Shown in pieces: positions 34,058 through 46,486 of a stretch of DNA of 64,000 nt. Each line of letters starts with the position of its first letter. Positions within the stretch are counted from its first letter, which is position 1. Location: NCBI GenBank assembly GCA_029959195.1, contig CP114126.1:434001-498000 (forward strand). The letters run 5' to 3'. The notes under the pieces were generated by a model, which was not told the DNA's origin, did not search any database, and saw nothing but the letters and a program-made list of their open reading frames with translations. The position numbers and the translations under genes were made by a program. The DNA is from Dictyophora rubrovolvata. Lineage: Eukaryota > Basidiomycota > Agaricomycetes > Phallales > Phallaceae.

Positions 34058-35822
34058 ATGAAATACCACGCGTTAAGTCAGAACAATACGAAGTTACTCA
34101 AATTCGGCTCTAATACTCGTTACAATAGATCATTATGCATTTCGTACACCAAAAGTCATTCAAACCTCACTCATCGCATACGCCTATTTTGCTAGGTTTG
34201 ATAGAACCGGCCGCTACATCGCAACAGCACGCTCGGATTGTGCGGCTGTCATCTGGGATCTGGATACATTTTCTGAAATCAGGATTCTGGAAGGACATGT
34301 TGGACTCATTACTGACATTTCCTGGTCTCGCCACTCGCGATATGTTTTGACTGCTTCCAAAGACTGGAATTGCATTGTGTGGGACCTTGCGTCGGAAAGT
34401 TATCCGCTACAGAGGCTCAGAACTATTCGGTTCGACGTTCCTGTCTCTAGATCAATATTCCACCCAAAAAATAGGTGTGCTTCATCTGTCTTCCTATAGC
34501 CGTTTAAAACAGTTACCCCGAAACATTTATAGCAATGTCATCCTCGTTTTACTCGTCACTGGAGAGGCATACGTTATTGATTGCAGATCTGGTTATACGT
34601 ATCGATCGGAGATATGTGAACCTCTAAGCGATTATGATGAACACGCCGATGGAAGGTCTCGGTATGTCTTTAAAAGTTTTTTTTGGACTACGCACTAAAC
34701 CTCGACTTTGAACGCAGTCCGTCCACCATATCCTGCATCGACTTCCATCCTACTGGAAGGTTGATATTTGCCAGCACACAAAATCATATTCTGGTGTTCA
34801 GTACGCGCACGAAAGATGTAGGTGTTCTGCTCGCATTTGCGCGCAATCACATTTCAAGCTAAATAGCCGTATAGTTGATTGCTCGTCATAGTACATCGAA
34901 TACAGGGTCAATCAAACACCTCACAGCGAGCAACTGTGGAAGGTATGAATTTATGAAGTGTGTTTATAAGTCGACCAAAGTTCACGGAGTTCACGGTAGA
35001 TATTTTTTGACAAACTCCAGCGATCGTATAATCCGCCATTACGAAATACCTCCTTATCCTGCCCCTTCCGATTTGAAATTCAAATTCATAGAACAAGATA
35101 TTGAGCCAATTTACAAATTTGCCGACCCTGTAGATAAAGTTTCGTGGAATGCGATTGGCTATAGTTCTGATACTGAGTGGGTGATCGGTGGTATGTAGTA
35201 CTTCCATGCGGAAACATAATTGATTCCAATCCTTACACATGTTTTCTGCAGGTGCTGCTGATGCGGCGAAACACAAGATCTACGTGTGGGATTTATCCCA
35301 AGAAGGAATTCTCTATGAAACACTGGAGGGAGGCCGTGAACCTCTGGTTGATGTCCACGTGAGCAACCCCTTGCATGATTTCAATACTTCTGTTAAGTTT
35401 TGTAGTGGCATCCTACTAAAGTAGCCATGGCTTCAACAACAAATCGCGGTACTGTTCTTTTATGGCACTGTCCGACCCTCGAAAAGTGGAGCGCATTCGC
35501 CGGAGACTTTGAGGAACTAGACGAGAATGTCGAGTATGTGGAGAGAGAAGACGAATTTGATATTGTATCGTAGATTGTTCTATGGGTTTCGCATATATTA
35601 CTGACCATTTATTATTAGGAGAATGAGGAAGAACTTATTGCACGCAAACGAAAAGAGGAAGAAAATGATGTTGATATTGATGGTTCTGACGAAGAAACCC
35701 TAGACTTTTATACAAGAAATATTAATAAAGGCTGGGAAGAAGATACACGGTGGGCGGAAGACCACCCGGACGATGATTTACCTAATTGGACGATGCGTAT
35801 CATTTTAAGAGATGAACCCTGA
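34058..35822 (+). CDS. SWD1: COMPASS subunit Swd1 (RbBP5 homologue)
   Basis: WD40 protein of the Set1/COMPASS histone H3K4 methyltransferase. A short first exon (MKYHAL) at 34058 joins by a GTCAGA...AATAG intron to NHYAFRTPKVIQTSLIAYAY and FARFDRTGRYIATARSDCAA. WD repeats follow: VIWDLDTFSEIRILEGHVG, DISWSRHSRYVLTASKDWNC, VWDLASESYPLQRL. Later blades give ISCIDFHPTGRLIFASTQNH, YFLTNSSDRIIRHYEIPPYP, KVSWNAIGYSSDTEWVIGGA and KIYVWDLSQEGILYETLEGG. The acidic C-terminus (NVEYVEREDEFDI, EEELIARKRKEEENDVD) and the final PNWTMRIILRDEP match the family tail. Roughly nine exons. Acts in the nucleus. Confidence 0.93.
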
Positions 35823-35913
35823 CAATTGCGGCCTTGTCATTACATCAATTTTTATTTTATGTATAATAAATAGTATGATCTGCTTTAAGTTACTGGTGTA
35901 CAGACGTGTGCCA

Positions 35914-37546
35914 TCATGTGTCGTCTACCCAATCTCCTGAGCGAACTCGTCTAATATATTCTGCTACCCAATATGGCTTAGGAGTTGAAGGTTGCTCTTG
36001 CGAATTGTCTGGCTCATCCTCAACGACTAACCCTTGACGACGATTCTCTTCTCTTTCGGCTCGTCGAAGAGGGCGGGCTTCTCTCGCATTGGCGTCACTG
36101 CGAACTGCAATTTCGCGAGCTCGAAGTGCGGCTCGTCTTCTGTCCCAAAGTCCAGGGTACGCGGTCAAGAACAAGAGAACGAGAAACGTCTTCACTCGAT
36201 GAAATATGGAAGGAGGCGGAGTGAGAGGGTTTGGTGTCGCGTTAGGCTGGACGAGTTGATCTTCCGCAGCCAAGTTGAAATGAGCAAGATGATTCATAAG
36301 TGTTTCCTGAGAATCAGCTAGTAGGCCGTTGTCTCTCCTGAGAATTAAATTGGCTTGATTCCCAGGTTGATTTAAGCCACGTAGATTATCATTGTTTCCC
36401 GCGTTATTTCGGTCCTGGTGAATACCTCTAAGCGCCTCACGGAGAACATTCATGACCTCCCACGTGAGCCACATGAAGACGAGAAGACCAAAAACAGGTT
36501 TTCTAGCAGGTTGGAAAAAATATACAAGAAAAGCTGTTCGTATGGTTAACATCAGGAAGGGAAGAATGAGAGGTCGGATCGGTATAGCGGGTCGAGCTAC
36601 AGGCTGAGGTGCCTGCGGCTGGACTGGAAGCGGAGCCAAAAATCGAGATGGCGGGTTCACTTGTATCAAATTACTGTACTGTTGCGTTTGGACCGGAGAG
36701 TAGACACATAATAGCGGGAAAGTGTAGCTGAGAACTCGGATGGCATGATTTTGTATAGGAGTTGGGATATCATCCCCGCTCTCAAGAGAAAGATACGGAA
36801 GATTACTACCAAGCATTAATAAAAGACCAAAGCTGGAAAGGAAAGGAGACGACTGACTCTATACACGTATATCTATATCTAACCCCTCGCGTTCCGTCTT
36901 CTGGGGCTGAAGGGGGGAAGTCGGAATTAAGAAACGAGGGCCAGCCACGGTGAGCGGCCTCTATCCCTCGTCGAGTGGCGGCGCGAGCGGTATCCATATC
37001 ACCGTATTCCACAGGCCATGGAATTCGTGGTTGACGTGCGAGGATCCGAAGAGCGTTGGTATGCATGTATTGAATGTAGGGGTATGTGGTCTGGGGATAT
37101 GATGGCATGTACAAGGGTTGTGGAACAGGAGACGATGAAGAAGTCTGGCTGTCGTTACGTGGAACTGATACGTTGATATAAGAAGAATCGACTGAGGGTC
37201 TTGAAGTTGGGAAAGAAGGGGGCTCTCCCCTCCAGGCCGAAGGATGCACAGCTAGATGACACACATGTGGACCTTCTGAAACCTACAAAGGTCGTATAGC
37301 TCAGAATGACAAACAACGAAATCACTTGTTGAACGTGCACGTCACCTTCCAGATGGATCCAACAACTTCTGTATCAGCGAGCACTCTTCCTTTATATATT
37401 ATACGCTGTCCTGATGTTTCGGGAGAGCCGATGCAAGCATCAGCTACTGCTCGCTTGAAATCATGAATAGTAGACTCAGATGAAATAGAAACGTTGAATG
37501 AATAGGAATAGGCAGCTAAGAAGACTTGAACAGTGATAGTTGACAT
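35914..37546 (-). CDS. Usa1/HERPUD-like ubiquitin-domain ER membrane protein
   Basis: Likely scaffold of the HRD1 ER-associated degradation complex. The start MSTITVQVFLAAYSYSFNVS begins a ubiquitin-like domain (residues about 1-85) with STIHDFKRAVADACIG, GQRIIYKGRVLADTEVVGS and, after an intron, HVCHLAVHPSAWR. A Ser/Pro linker follows. Then comes a region YIQYMHTNALRILARQPRIP and NLPYLSLESGDDIPTPIQ. A hydrophobic hairpin LILPFLMLTIRTAFLVYFF / FGLLVFMWLTWEVMNVLRE is followed by a third hydrophobic stretch VKTFLVLLFLTAYPGLW. The charged tail ends SGDWVDDT at 35914. Domain order (UBL, linker, membrane hairpin) fits HERPUD1 and yeast Usa1, but assignment rests on architecture more than on identity. 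Dsc-type UBL proteins are an alternative. Confidence 0.65.
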
Positions 37547-37752
37547 GAAAAAAGAGAGCAGCGAGTGTACAAATTGGCCGACGTGGAAGTGAACCGAAAG
37601 GTTATAAATATAGCTTATGTAATGAGGGAGGGACGTCTTTCCACTGCGGCCAGGACTTCTGAGGATCTTATCAATCAATATTAATCATCATGCATCATGC
37701 ATCATCACCGAAAGTTCTGGTATTTTTCCATTATGGCACTTCATTACATGCA

Positions 37753-39252
37753 TCACAGTGGCACATCTAGAGTTTTTCCTTCCAACGCGCTTTGCCTGGC
37801 CAGCTCAACCAATTGAATAACCACGGAGGCCTCTTCCCATTTGACGTCCAATGGACTGCCTTCGCGAATGGCCGCGGCTAAATTTCGATACAAGGAGACA
37901 TATGATCCTTTCTCAGATGGTATTCTATTCAAAGTCATGTCGCATGTGAGCCCATATCTTTCTTTTTCTTTTTTTAATTTACTTACGTCGTTTTCGTAAC
38001 AGTCCCATCTTCTTGTAATATCTCCAATGCTCCATAAATGTCCCCAGGCTCTGTTCCAAAATCTGGGCTGGACACGGAGACAGGATGCACTTTGAGTTGA
38101 TCTTCTTGGACATCGACTCCGCTTTTAGTGAATGTTCCCTTTGATCCTTTGACAGAGTACCGGAACTGCGGCGACCTGACCGATAGAAAATGTGAGCGAA
38201 GAATAGCAGTGATTGGATAGGGTTTGGTTTCGTCCGGTGAATAGTGTAAAATTATTGTGAACTTGAAAATATCAGTGATTATATGTACGTATACACAAAC
38301 GATCTTTGCAGCGTACATTGTCTTCCACGTCTCCCAGCTTGAGAATATTTTGAATGAAAGCGGTGATCCTTTGGGGCTTTCCAAATAGCACCAAAGCTTG
38401 GTCTATAAGGTGAGTACCCAGATCATAGAGAAGACCTGAGCCCGGAACGTTGCTTCCATGCCAATGTACTCTCAGGCTTGTACGGTATCGGTCGAAGCTG
38501 TAGCAATACACAAAGTTAACCTCTCCTCTTGAATTTTCAGAAACCTTACTGGCTTTCGAATTCTGTTAAATCCCCAAGAGCTGAGGGCCAATTGATGTCC
38601 GTTTTGATGTCGCCACTTTCAAAATGTTGAACTTACTTTTATTTTCAATTAGCCTTTTTATGGTTAGAAAATCCGAGTCCCATCTCCGATTTTGGAAGGC
38701 GTCTTTCGGAGCCATCGCATGAATCATTTGAAATTATTGACGATTGTGTCTGAAGCATCTCACATAGAATCAAGTTCTTGGAACCAGCTAAATCGCGCAA
38801 AGCAAGAGCTTCTTCGTATGTGGGTGTAATAGGTTTATCAACCAGGACTGTCCAGTCAATTACGCTTGTTAGGTCGTTCGGACGTCAAAGTTTATGGGAC
38901 TTGAATGAATACCATGCTTTCCAGCGGCAAGAGCCGCCTTCGCAAATGGGTAATGTGTTGCATTCGGCGTGCCGATGACAACCTATAATCTAATTATTGC
39001 TCAACCATCATCACTGCGAAAGTTGATACAAACCAATTCTATCTCGGGTTCTAATATAGCTTCTTCAAAAGTCTCTACAACCCTTGGATTTATTCCGAAG
39101 TTTCGAGCTTTCCCTCCTTCCCTCTGCGCGTTTCTTTCCACGACAATACGGACATCGAACAGATCCGGCAAGGCCATCAGCAATGGCAAATGGAATACCA
39201 ACCCCGCTAGACCCACTCCTACGACGGCCGTCTTAATTGGGTGTTGAGACAT
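37753..39252 (-). CDS. Gfo/Idh/MocA family oxidoreductase
   Basis: NAD(P)-dependent sugar or polyol oxidoreductase family. The start MSQHPIKTAVVGVGLAGLVF has the Rossmann nucleotide loop (GVGLAG). FDVRIVVERNAQREGGK and ETFEEAILEPEIELV follow, and exons near 39000-38790 give the central GKHGI...DKPIT pattern with the family Lys-Pro. Then QNRRWDSDFLTIKRLIE and the second domain: FDRYRTSLRVHWHG, GSGLLYDLGTHLIDQAL (with the catalytic-site Asp/His of DLGTHLID), FGKPQRITAFIQN. The C-terminal exons are YPITAILRSHFLSVRSPQFR, SVKGSKGTFTKSGVDVQEDQ and PLDVKWEEASVVIQLVELAR, ending KTLDVPL. Substrate is unknown. At least six introns. The gene follows the Usa1-like gene in the same orientation but no shared role is visible. 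Confidence 0.88.
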
Positions 39253-39461
39253 GCTCAGCAGCGGAGGAGGAAGTAGTTGCCAGTGAGATTATCTCACTTG
39301 TACGGCCATAGATTATAGTGCTACTGATTGATATCTCGGAAAAACTTTCGAGCCGGTGAGCAGGGCTGACATAGTTCTTCGTCACAAAGAATGTCACCAC
39401 CAACTACGTCATGTTACCCTGATCAGCTCATTGCTCCGTTTTCTTCCAGAGAGCAACCATT

Positions 39462-41879
39462 ATGACTGTCGACACAACATTCAACCCCAAGTCCGTCCTT
39501 GAACTCGATGGATTGCTCGAGCCGTTTTTACCGGTCATTCAACGTCGTTGCGAAAGGTTCCAGCATTGGAAAGGCATCATCAACGACACTGAAGGGGGAT
39601 ACGACTCCTTTTCAAAAGGGTACTTGAAATTCGGTTTCAACGTTCAGCAAAACAACGACATCATCTACCGTGAATGGGCCCCGAATGTCAAAGAGGCATA
39701 TATCATAGGAGACTTCAGTACGACTTTAGCTCACCATACGTTGTGCAGAATACAACGCATTTTCAATAGATAACTGGAATCGAGCCTCTCATCCCATGGA
39801 AAAGAACCAATACGGTGTATGGGAAATAAAAATACCAGCAGTTGGCGAAAAAACCGCTATTCCCCATGATTCCAAAGTCAAGGTAAGAGTCTTTTTTTAT
39901 ATCAAGGAGCATAAATCTCAAAGCTATTTTAGATATCCATGATATTACCCTCCGGACAACGAATAGAACGTTTGCCAGCCTGGATTAAACGCGTCACCCA
40001 GGATATTTCGGTATCTTCTGTCTATGAAGCTCGCCTATGGAACCCACCCGAGGAAGAGCGGTACACGTTCAAACACCATAGACCTCAGAAACCCAATGGG
40101 ATCCGGATCTATGAGGCTCATGTTGGTATATCGACTTCAGAGCCCAGAGTAGGAACCTACAAGGAATTCACCAAAGAGATTCTTCCCCGGATTCAGAATT
40201 TGGGTTATAATGCCATTCAATTGATGGCCATTATGGAGCATGCATATTATGCTTGTAGGCTTCTTAATTCGCAATGTCAGGTTATCACTCACTCCTCCCT
40301 TAAGCCTTCGGATACCAAGTCACTAATTTCTTTGCCGCCAGTTCGCGGTACGGTACCCCCGAAGAACTAAAGGAGCTGGTCGATACGGCCCATTCAATGG
40401 GTATCGTTGTCCTATTGGATGTCGTTCATTCTCATGCTTGCAAGAATGTCCTTGACGGCCTAAATCAATTCGATGGGACCGATCATTTATACTTCCACGA
40501 AGGTGCTAAAGGAAAGCACGATCTTTGGGATTCACGATTGTTCAATTATGGACATCATGAAGTTTTACGCTTCTTATTGTCCAACCTCCGGTTTTATATG
40601 GAGGAATATCAGTTCGATGGTTTCAGATTTGATGGCGTGACAAGCATGTTGTATGTCCATCATGGAATCGGGACCGGCTTTTCAGGAGGGTATCATGAAT
40701 ACTTTGGAGATGGAGTCGATGAAGAAGGCGTTACATATCTGATGCTTGTACGCTTTATACTTGATTTTTTCTTTCACTCTCGTTAACTCGCCATTGAAAC
40801 ATAATTAGGCAAATGATCTTCTGCATACTCTATATCCTACGGTGATTACTATCGCCGAAGACGTATCAGGCATGCCCCTCCTATGCGTTCCTGCTAGCAT
40901 TGGTGGCATTGGCTTTGACTATCGTTTGTCCATGGCTATTCCCGATATGTGGATCAAGCTACTAAAACATACCCGCGACGAAGACTGGGAGATAGGCGGT
41001 ATAGTTTGGACGTTGACGAATCGTCGCTGGCGTGAAAAGTCAATTGCGTACGCAGAGAGTCACGATCAGGCTCTTGTTGGTGACAAGACTTTGGCTTTCT
41101 GGTTAATGGATAAAGAGATGTGTAAGCTCTTGCAGGAACGTCTTTGTGATGCTGAGATTGTTGATTTAATTGTTTAGATACAAACATGTCTGAGTTGACA
41201 CCACTAACTCCAATTGTCGAACGCGGCATTGCCCTCCACAAAATCATAAGGTGACAAACCGGAAAGCTCTTCTATAAAGTTCAATCGTTTAATTGTTCTA
41301 TAGACTTTTATGCCATTCTCTTGGTGGAGAAGGCTATTTAAATTTCGAAGGGAACGAATTTGGACATCCTGAAGTAAGCAGCCTGGCGACTAGATCTTCA
41401 TATCTTTTACACTTCTTTAGTGGCTAGATTTTCCACGCGATGGAAACAACAGTTCTTTCCACTATGCGCGGCGTCAATGGAATATCTTAGACGATAACCT
41501 CCTTCGGTACAAATTCTTGAACAACTTTGACATCTCCGTGAACAACTTAGATGCTCAATATCACTGGCTTGACTCTGAACCAGCTTATGTTTCATTAAAA
41601 CATGAGGTCGATAAAGTCATTGCCTATGAGCGTGCTGGTTTGCTGTTCGTGATAAATCTCCATCCGTCGAAGTCATTCGTCGACTATCGCGTTGGGATTC
41701 AGGAAGCAGGCGAATATAAAATCGTTCTATCTTCTGACGAGAAAAGATTTGGTGGTTGGGATCGCGTTGATTTGAACACACGATCCTTCACTACGGCCAT
41801 GGAGTGGAATGGAAGAAAAAATTGGATGCAGGTTTATACCCCATCCAGAACCGCACTTATTCTCGCAAAAGTCGATTGA
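39462..41879 (+). CDS. GLC3: 1,4-alpha-glucan (glycogen) branching enzyme
   Basis: GH13 enzyme that makes alpha-1,6 branches in glycogen. The start [20 protein letters not shown] is followed by a CBM48-like module ([20 protein letters not shown]). The catalytic barrel shows [44 protein letters not shown], the nucleophile Asp in [16 protein letters not shown], the acid/base Glu in [12 protein letters not shown] and the third acidic residue in [14 protein letters not shown]. Later exons give [42 protein letters not shown] and the C-terminal beta domain ([20 protein letters not shown]). It ends TALILAKVD at 41879. About ten exons. Cytosolic; all catalytic residues are present. Confidence 0.95.
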
Positions 41880-42103
41880 TCATACAAATCAAAAACGGGG
41901 TACGTAATCGTTTGATATAGACTATTCTTGTATAGTAAATTTATTGCATGGTACAAATTATCAAAGATCATTCACTACAATTACTCGGTCAGAAGCAGCG
42001 AAACATTCGAAAGTGTTAGGTAATAAGAGAGTCTTTTTGAAGATATCATACTTTCATACTTGAGCTGTTACATGTTACACGTTACACCGCGAGAAGGCGG
42101 TTA

Positions 42104-45100
42104 CTATTCGGCCTGAACTTGTTCTTGTTCGCCTCCATAATTTCCGGAGCGGATTGCTTCAAAAACAGTTGAATGCTCTTCCCTGAGATGGTTTAGAATT
42201 TCTTCATAAGTAGGATCCCTGAAACGAGTGATTTCTGGGCAATCCGCTGGATCACCTTCACACCTAAACCTAGACCAATATGTAAGACGGGTGGATTGAC
42301 AGAGGCAAGATAAATACGCATACTGGCAATAGAAACAATATCTCAATAAAGGATCCTCTTCGGAGAGAACCAAAAATGCCTCATTCAGGTGATCCACGAC
42401 TTCCGGGTTTGAAATATCTATACCATGAATTATTGATGATTGCACTGGGAACTCGTTGCTTGGATTCGAAAATGTGCTTGATGAAGCGCAGGGGATATCG
42501 ACATGCCTCTCCGCTACTCGTTCACCATCTATAGCCATAGATTCATTCTCTGTTTCAACTTTCACATCATCCACTACAGTCATTAAAGGAGCGGGTGGGT
42601 CGGCGGGAGTTAAAGGAGCGCTCCGATTTTCAGCACTGTCCGCTTTTAATCGCTTTTTAGGAGGTCCGTCGGTATCGGCGTTTATCTTGTCTTCATCGAG
42701 TGTTAAGTCAATAGCATCGAATCTCGAGTCTCCAGAGAATTTGGAAGGGGAGGAGTGAATTTCTGTGGGTCGAGTACCTTGCTTTATTGGTAATGCGTGC
42801 ATCTGTGACTGGAGAGAAGAGGGTTGTTGCTGCATTTCAGTATTTCCAGTATGAGGCATTGGTGCAACACTCTTCTGGATCTCTTGGCGGACGGGTTGAA
42901 CAGAGGATTGACTGAATGATTCGGCCATGTATGAGAGAGGAACATTATTCGCACCAGGCGGTGGGATATTTAACGGTTGGGTTGAAACAGAGTTGACAGG
43001 TGTAGGTCTATATATAGACGCATTATGTCAGTCGAATCAGGATATTATGAAGCCAAGGAACTTTACACTTGTGACACTGGAAACTGAGTGTATATTTGGG
43101 GAGAGCGTTGATCCCCTGGGTATTGATTGGAAACTATGCGTGATCTTTGTAAGCCTCTTCTTATATTTGTACCATGTGTTATAACCGGTTCGCTGTGTCG
43201 TCTACTGGTCTGTTCATGAACAGTGGGATAAGCCTGTTCAACATGTCGAGCAAGTAATTGTTTTCTGGGGATAGAGGGAATAATGTGGCTCGGAGGCCCA
43301 GGCAGTTGTGATCTATGTGCATGTTCAAAACACCTAGTCGGCTGGTCATGCGCTACAATCTGTTTGTCCAAAAGCTGTCTTTGATGTTGAGCTACGATAG
43401 ACACCTGGTGTGGTTGTTGGTGTTGAGCTGAGGGAAACTGACTCAACGGCGGAGGTGTGAAGTTCGGAGAAATACTACCCGTTTGGGGATGATGGTGGTG
43501 TCTAGCCAAATCCATTCGCCGATATTGATGGTTCAGTTCTGCATGCGAAGAGGGTGGTCCTGGAGGAGCAGGCCCATATCCTTGTTGATTGTACAGCTGA
43601 ATTTCGTTGGATCCTGCTCTTGACATGGCTTTAGCTCTAGGAACATGTGCCGTCAAAACCGTTCTCGTTGGCGGAGGCATTCCTTGCTCAGAATTCTGTG
43701 TTGGCGTTGTCGACACTGTGCTGATACTTTCCCGGCGAACGGGATGGGGAGACACATGAGGAAAACTAGGTTGTTGATTTATAGGTGAAAGAGGGGTTCC
43801 GGGAGTGGTAGGCGAATTGATGAACGGTTGGGTTGGAAAATTTAGCTGAAGTGAGGTTTAGTGAAATAGCATCAGACATGTTTGAGTGACGCATACTGGG
43901 TCAGGGTAATTGTTATTAATATACTTATTGAGTGTGATTTCAAGATGATGACAACGCTAAAAATCGATTAAAACATTGTTCGACTGTGAAGGTTATGAAT
44001 GTATCACATTTGTTAATTGAGCTTTGTTGGTTTGCATCTAGATAAAAAGCCAACATCAATCAACAAAACATTTAAGATCTACCCGGGACATACAGCACTC
44101 AGCTGGACTTCTAAATGTCTGTTTCTCTCCACGAGGATTTGGTTTTCCTATTAAAAGGTTGAGAAACGGCTCGAACGTCGACTAGTGCGATACACACGTT
44201 TTCCTTCGCAGAAATCACCGAGTCTTGAAGAAGAGAATTTGATTAGCCAATGGAATAGATATGACATTTGGAAACTAAAACGCACGCAATTGAGATCGTT
44301 CCGCCTCAAAAGTTTTGATGACTCCTCCATACCGCTCCCGGAAATTCCTTAGCTCTTGAACGAGACAACTAATCTCATGATCTTTGTGATTTAACTTCTC
44401 AACGAAAGCCGAACTAGTGCACGAGTCAATGGGGGTCTGGTTTACTTCAAATAAAAAATGAGAAAATCTCAATTATTCTAAGGCAGACAATTACCGTGAT
44501 TTGAGTGCAGCATAACTGCCGACTGTTCTGGGACTATGACATTCCCAGCTCCATTAGCTTCCCGTCGTCTCAACTCCTTTTTTGACGCGTATAGGTCTCT
44601 TGAAAATCGCAGCATCAATTTCGAGTCGATACTAGTGGTGGCTACAAGATTTTGAAGAACATTTCCAACTTGCTGGACAAAATGAGGGTCGCATCGAGGA
44701 TCGGGAGGAGTCGCCGGCTGATGGTAATTAGGAACTAGAATAGTTTCTGTGGATTGGGTAGTAACAGGCAATGGCTCGAAACCTGGTTGTGCAAATTCAC
44801 GGTAACCCGTTGCGGATGTTACATCCCCGGACGGTCCAAAGGCTACATTAGCATTCGCCTCAGAGTCAGAAACCGTTCCGTGATCAACAAACCGAGTAGT
44901 CTCCACCCCCGATGGTTGGTTACTAAACACGAGATATTAGAGATGTCTATTGTTTCACAGAAAAGAAAAGAAAGCGAGAAAAACAGTGAAAAATAAGTGC
45001 GTGTTGCCAGGCTCTAAGCGAATGATACGCATGGTACGAGCGAAAAAGGAAACGTATAGAGGAAAGGTAAATATAGAGAGGGATAATCTTACGGTATCAC

Positions 45101-46486
45101 AATGTCAGAACCAATGTCCATATCCGAAAGGGGTGTCATGCTTGGATTGGAATACTTATCAGCGTCCATACTCGGTGCCAATCTCATTTCTTCTGTTGCC
45201 TTCACCCCATTAGCAGTAGAGCTTGATAACAACGAAGGTGACACAGTTCTTAATGATGGTGGATTCGGTTGAGACACCGGATGTCCTTGTGAGAAGAAAT
45301 TAGGTTCTCCTCTTTCCGGTCCCAAAGTTGTTTCGCGTTTTCGTTTTTTGAATTGAGGTGACGATATCTGAATTCCTGATCGAGGTTGCGATGAAATGTG
45401 TGTTTGATTCTGAGACTGAGACTGAGGCAAACACCCGGACCCGGAAGCTTTGTCCGTGCCGCGAGGCATCCACGTTTTTTCACGGTGACTCGAGGCTGAG
45501 CTTTCGTTTAGATTTCGGTCATCCATATTTGCATTCGCATCGTTGTAGCTAATGGTATTCAAGTCCACATCAGTTTGGTTTACATGTGGAGAGCCTAATT
45601 CTGCGTTAAATCCCACTTCACGTGTGTGTGCGGTAGTCCTCAACGCTGCGACTATGTCGGTGGAATTAAAGCGAGAGGAATCAACATCCCTTGAGGTATC
45701 GGCAGACACGCTGGAGTTCGAAGCACTTGAAACGCTTGAAAAAGATGAAGGTGTATTGGTTGACAAAGAAACAGGAGCAGTCGAACTGGAGCTTAGAGGA
45801 GTCCGAGATGGTGACGCCAAATTAGGACACCCATTTCCACCCTGAACTTGATTCTGATTGGAGCCGTTCACTGGCGCTCGCCCATTATTTGAAGCCTGAG
45901 CCTGAGCATCAGCTGATGTGGGTATTGACCTTCTATCTTGCATGATGGGCTGACTTTGACCCATCGCTAAATCGTTATTCTGAACATTTTTCGGAATATT
46001 CTGATACCCGTGATTATTTCGCCCTGGTGGCGTGCATCTCTTTCTGTTTAGTTTCGAAACAGGAGCCACCGGCGCAGAGCTTTGTGTTTGTGTTTGCGCG
46101 AACCCATGTGCCACAATTTGACCGGTTTGCGCTAGGTTCTGGCCGTGATCTGAGGCTCGATCTTGCTTGTTTTCGATAACCGAAGTCGTGGGCATCGATA
46201 GCTGCATCTCACGTCCATCCAATGCCGGATGCTGATTTTGACTCTGACCGTAATGGCTCGGAATGGATTGGCATCTCTGGGGGGATATGTTGTAATTTGC
46301 TCCATTATTCAGAGGCGATTTTGATGCATTAACATCAATTTGATTCGACATTCTAGCAGTAACATTTCCCGACGGTTCTTGAATCTTTGCAATCGCAACC
46401 GCAGCGTTACTACCAACAGGGTGAGGTTGTTCCAGTTTCGAGAGAGCGCCGACGCCAGCGTTAGTATCAGAGAATGCCAGTGACAT
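42104..46486 (-). CDS. Long low-complexity coiled-coil protein with C-terminal zinc-finger-like motif
   Basis: Not recognised by name. The start MSLAFSDTNAGVGALSKLEQ opens a 465-residue exon rich in Gln, Asn, Ser and Thr with an NLS-like FKKRKRETT. The next exon (FSNQPSGVETTRFVDHG...) ends in helix KLMLRFSRDLYASKKELRRR. Small exons then give a coiled coil: VEKLNHKDHEISCLVQELRN, VIKTFEAERSQL, ILVERNRHLEVQLSAV, RCHHLEITLNKYINNNYPDP. A second Pro/Gln/His-rich block (LNFPTQPFINSPTTPGTPLS) follows. The C-terminus has an NLS-like PPKKRLKADS and, after an intron, RYCFYCQFRCEGDPADC...EILNHLREEH, a Cys-x2-Cys ... His-x4-His pattern. Frames connect through most joints; borders at 43980-44280 are uncertain, and one gene versus two cannot be fully settled. 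A nuclear regulator is inferred from composition only. Confidence 0.6.
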
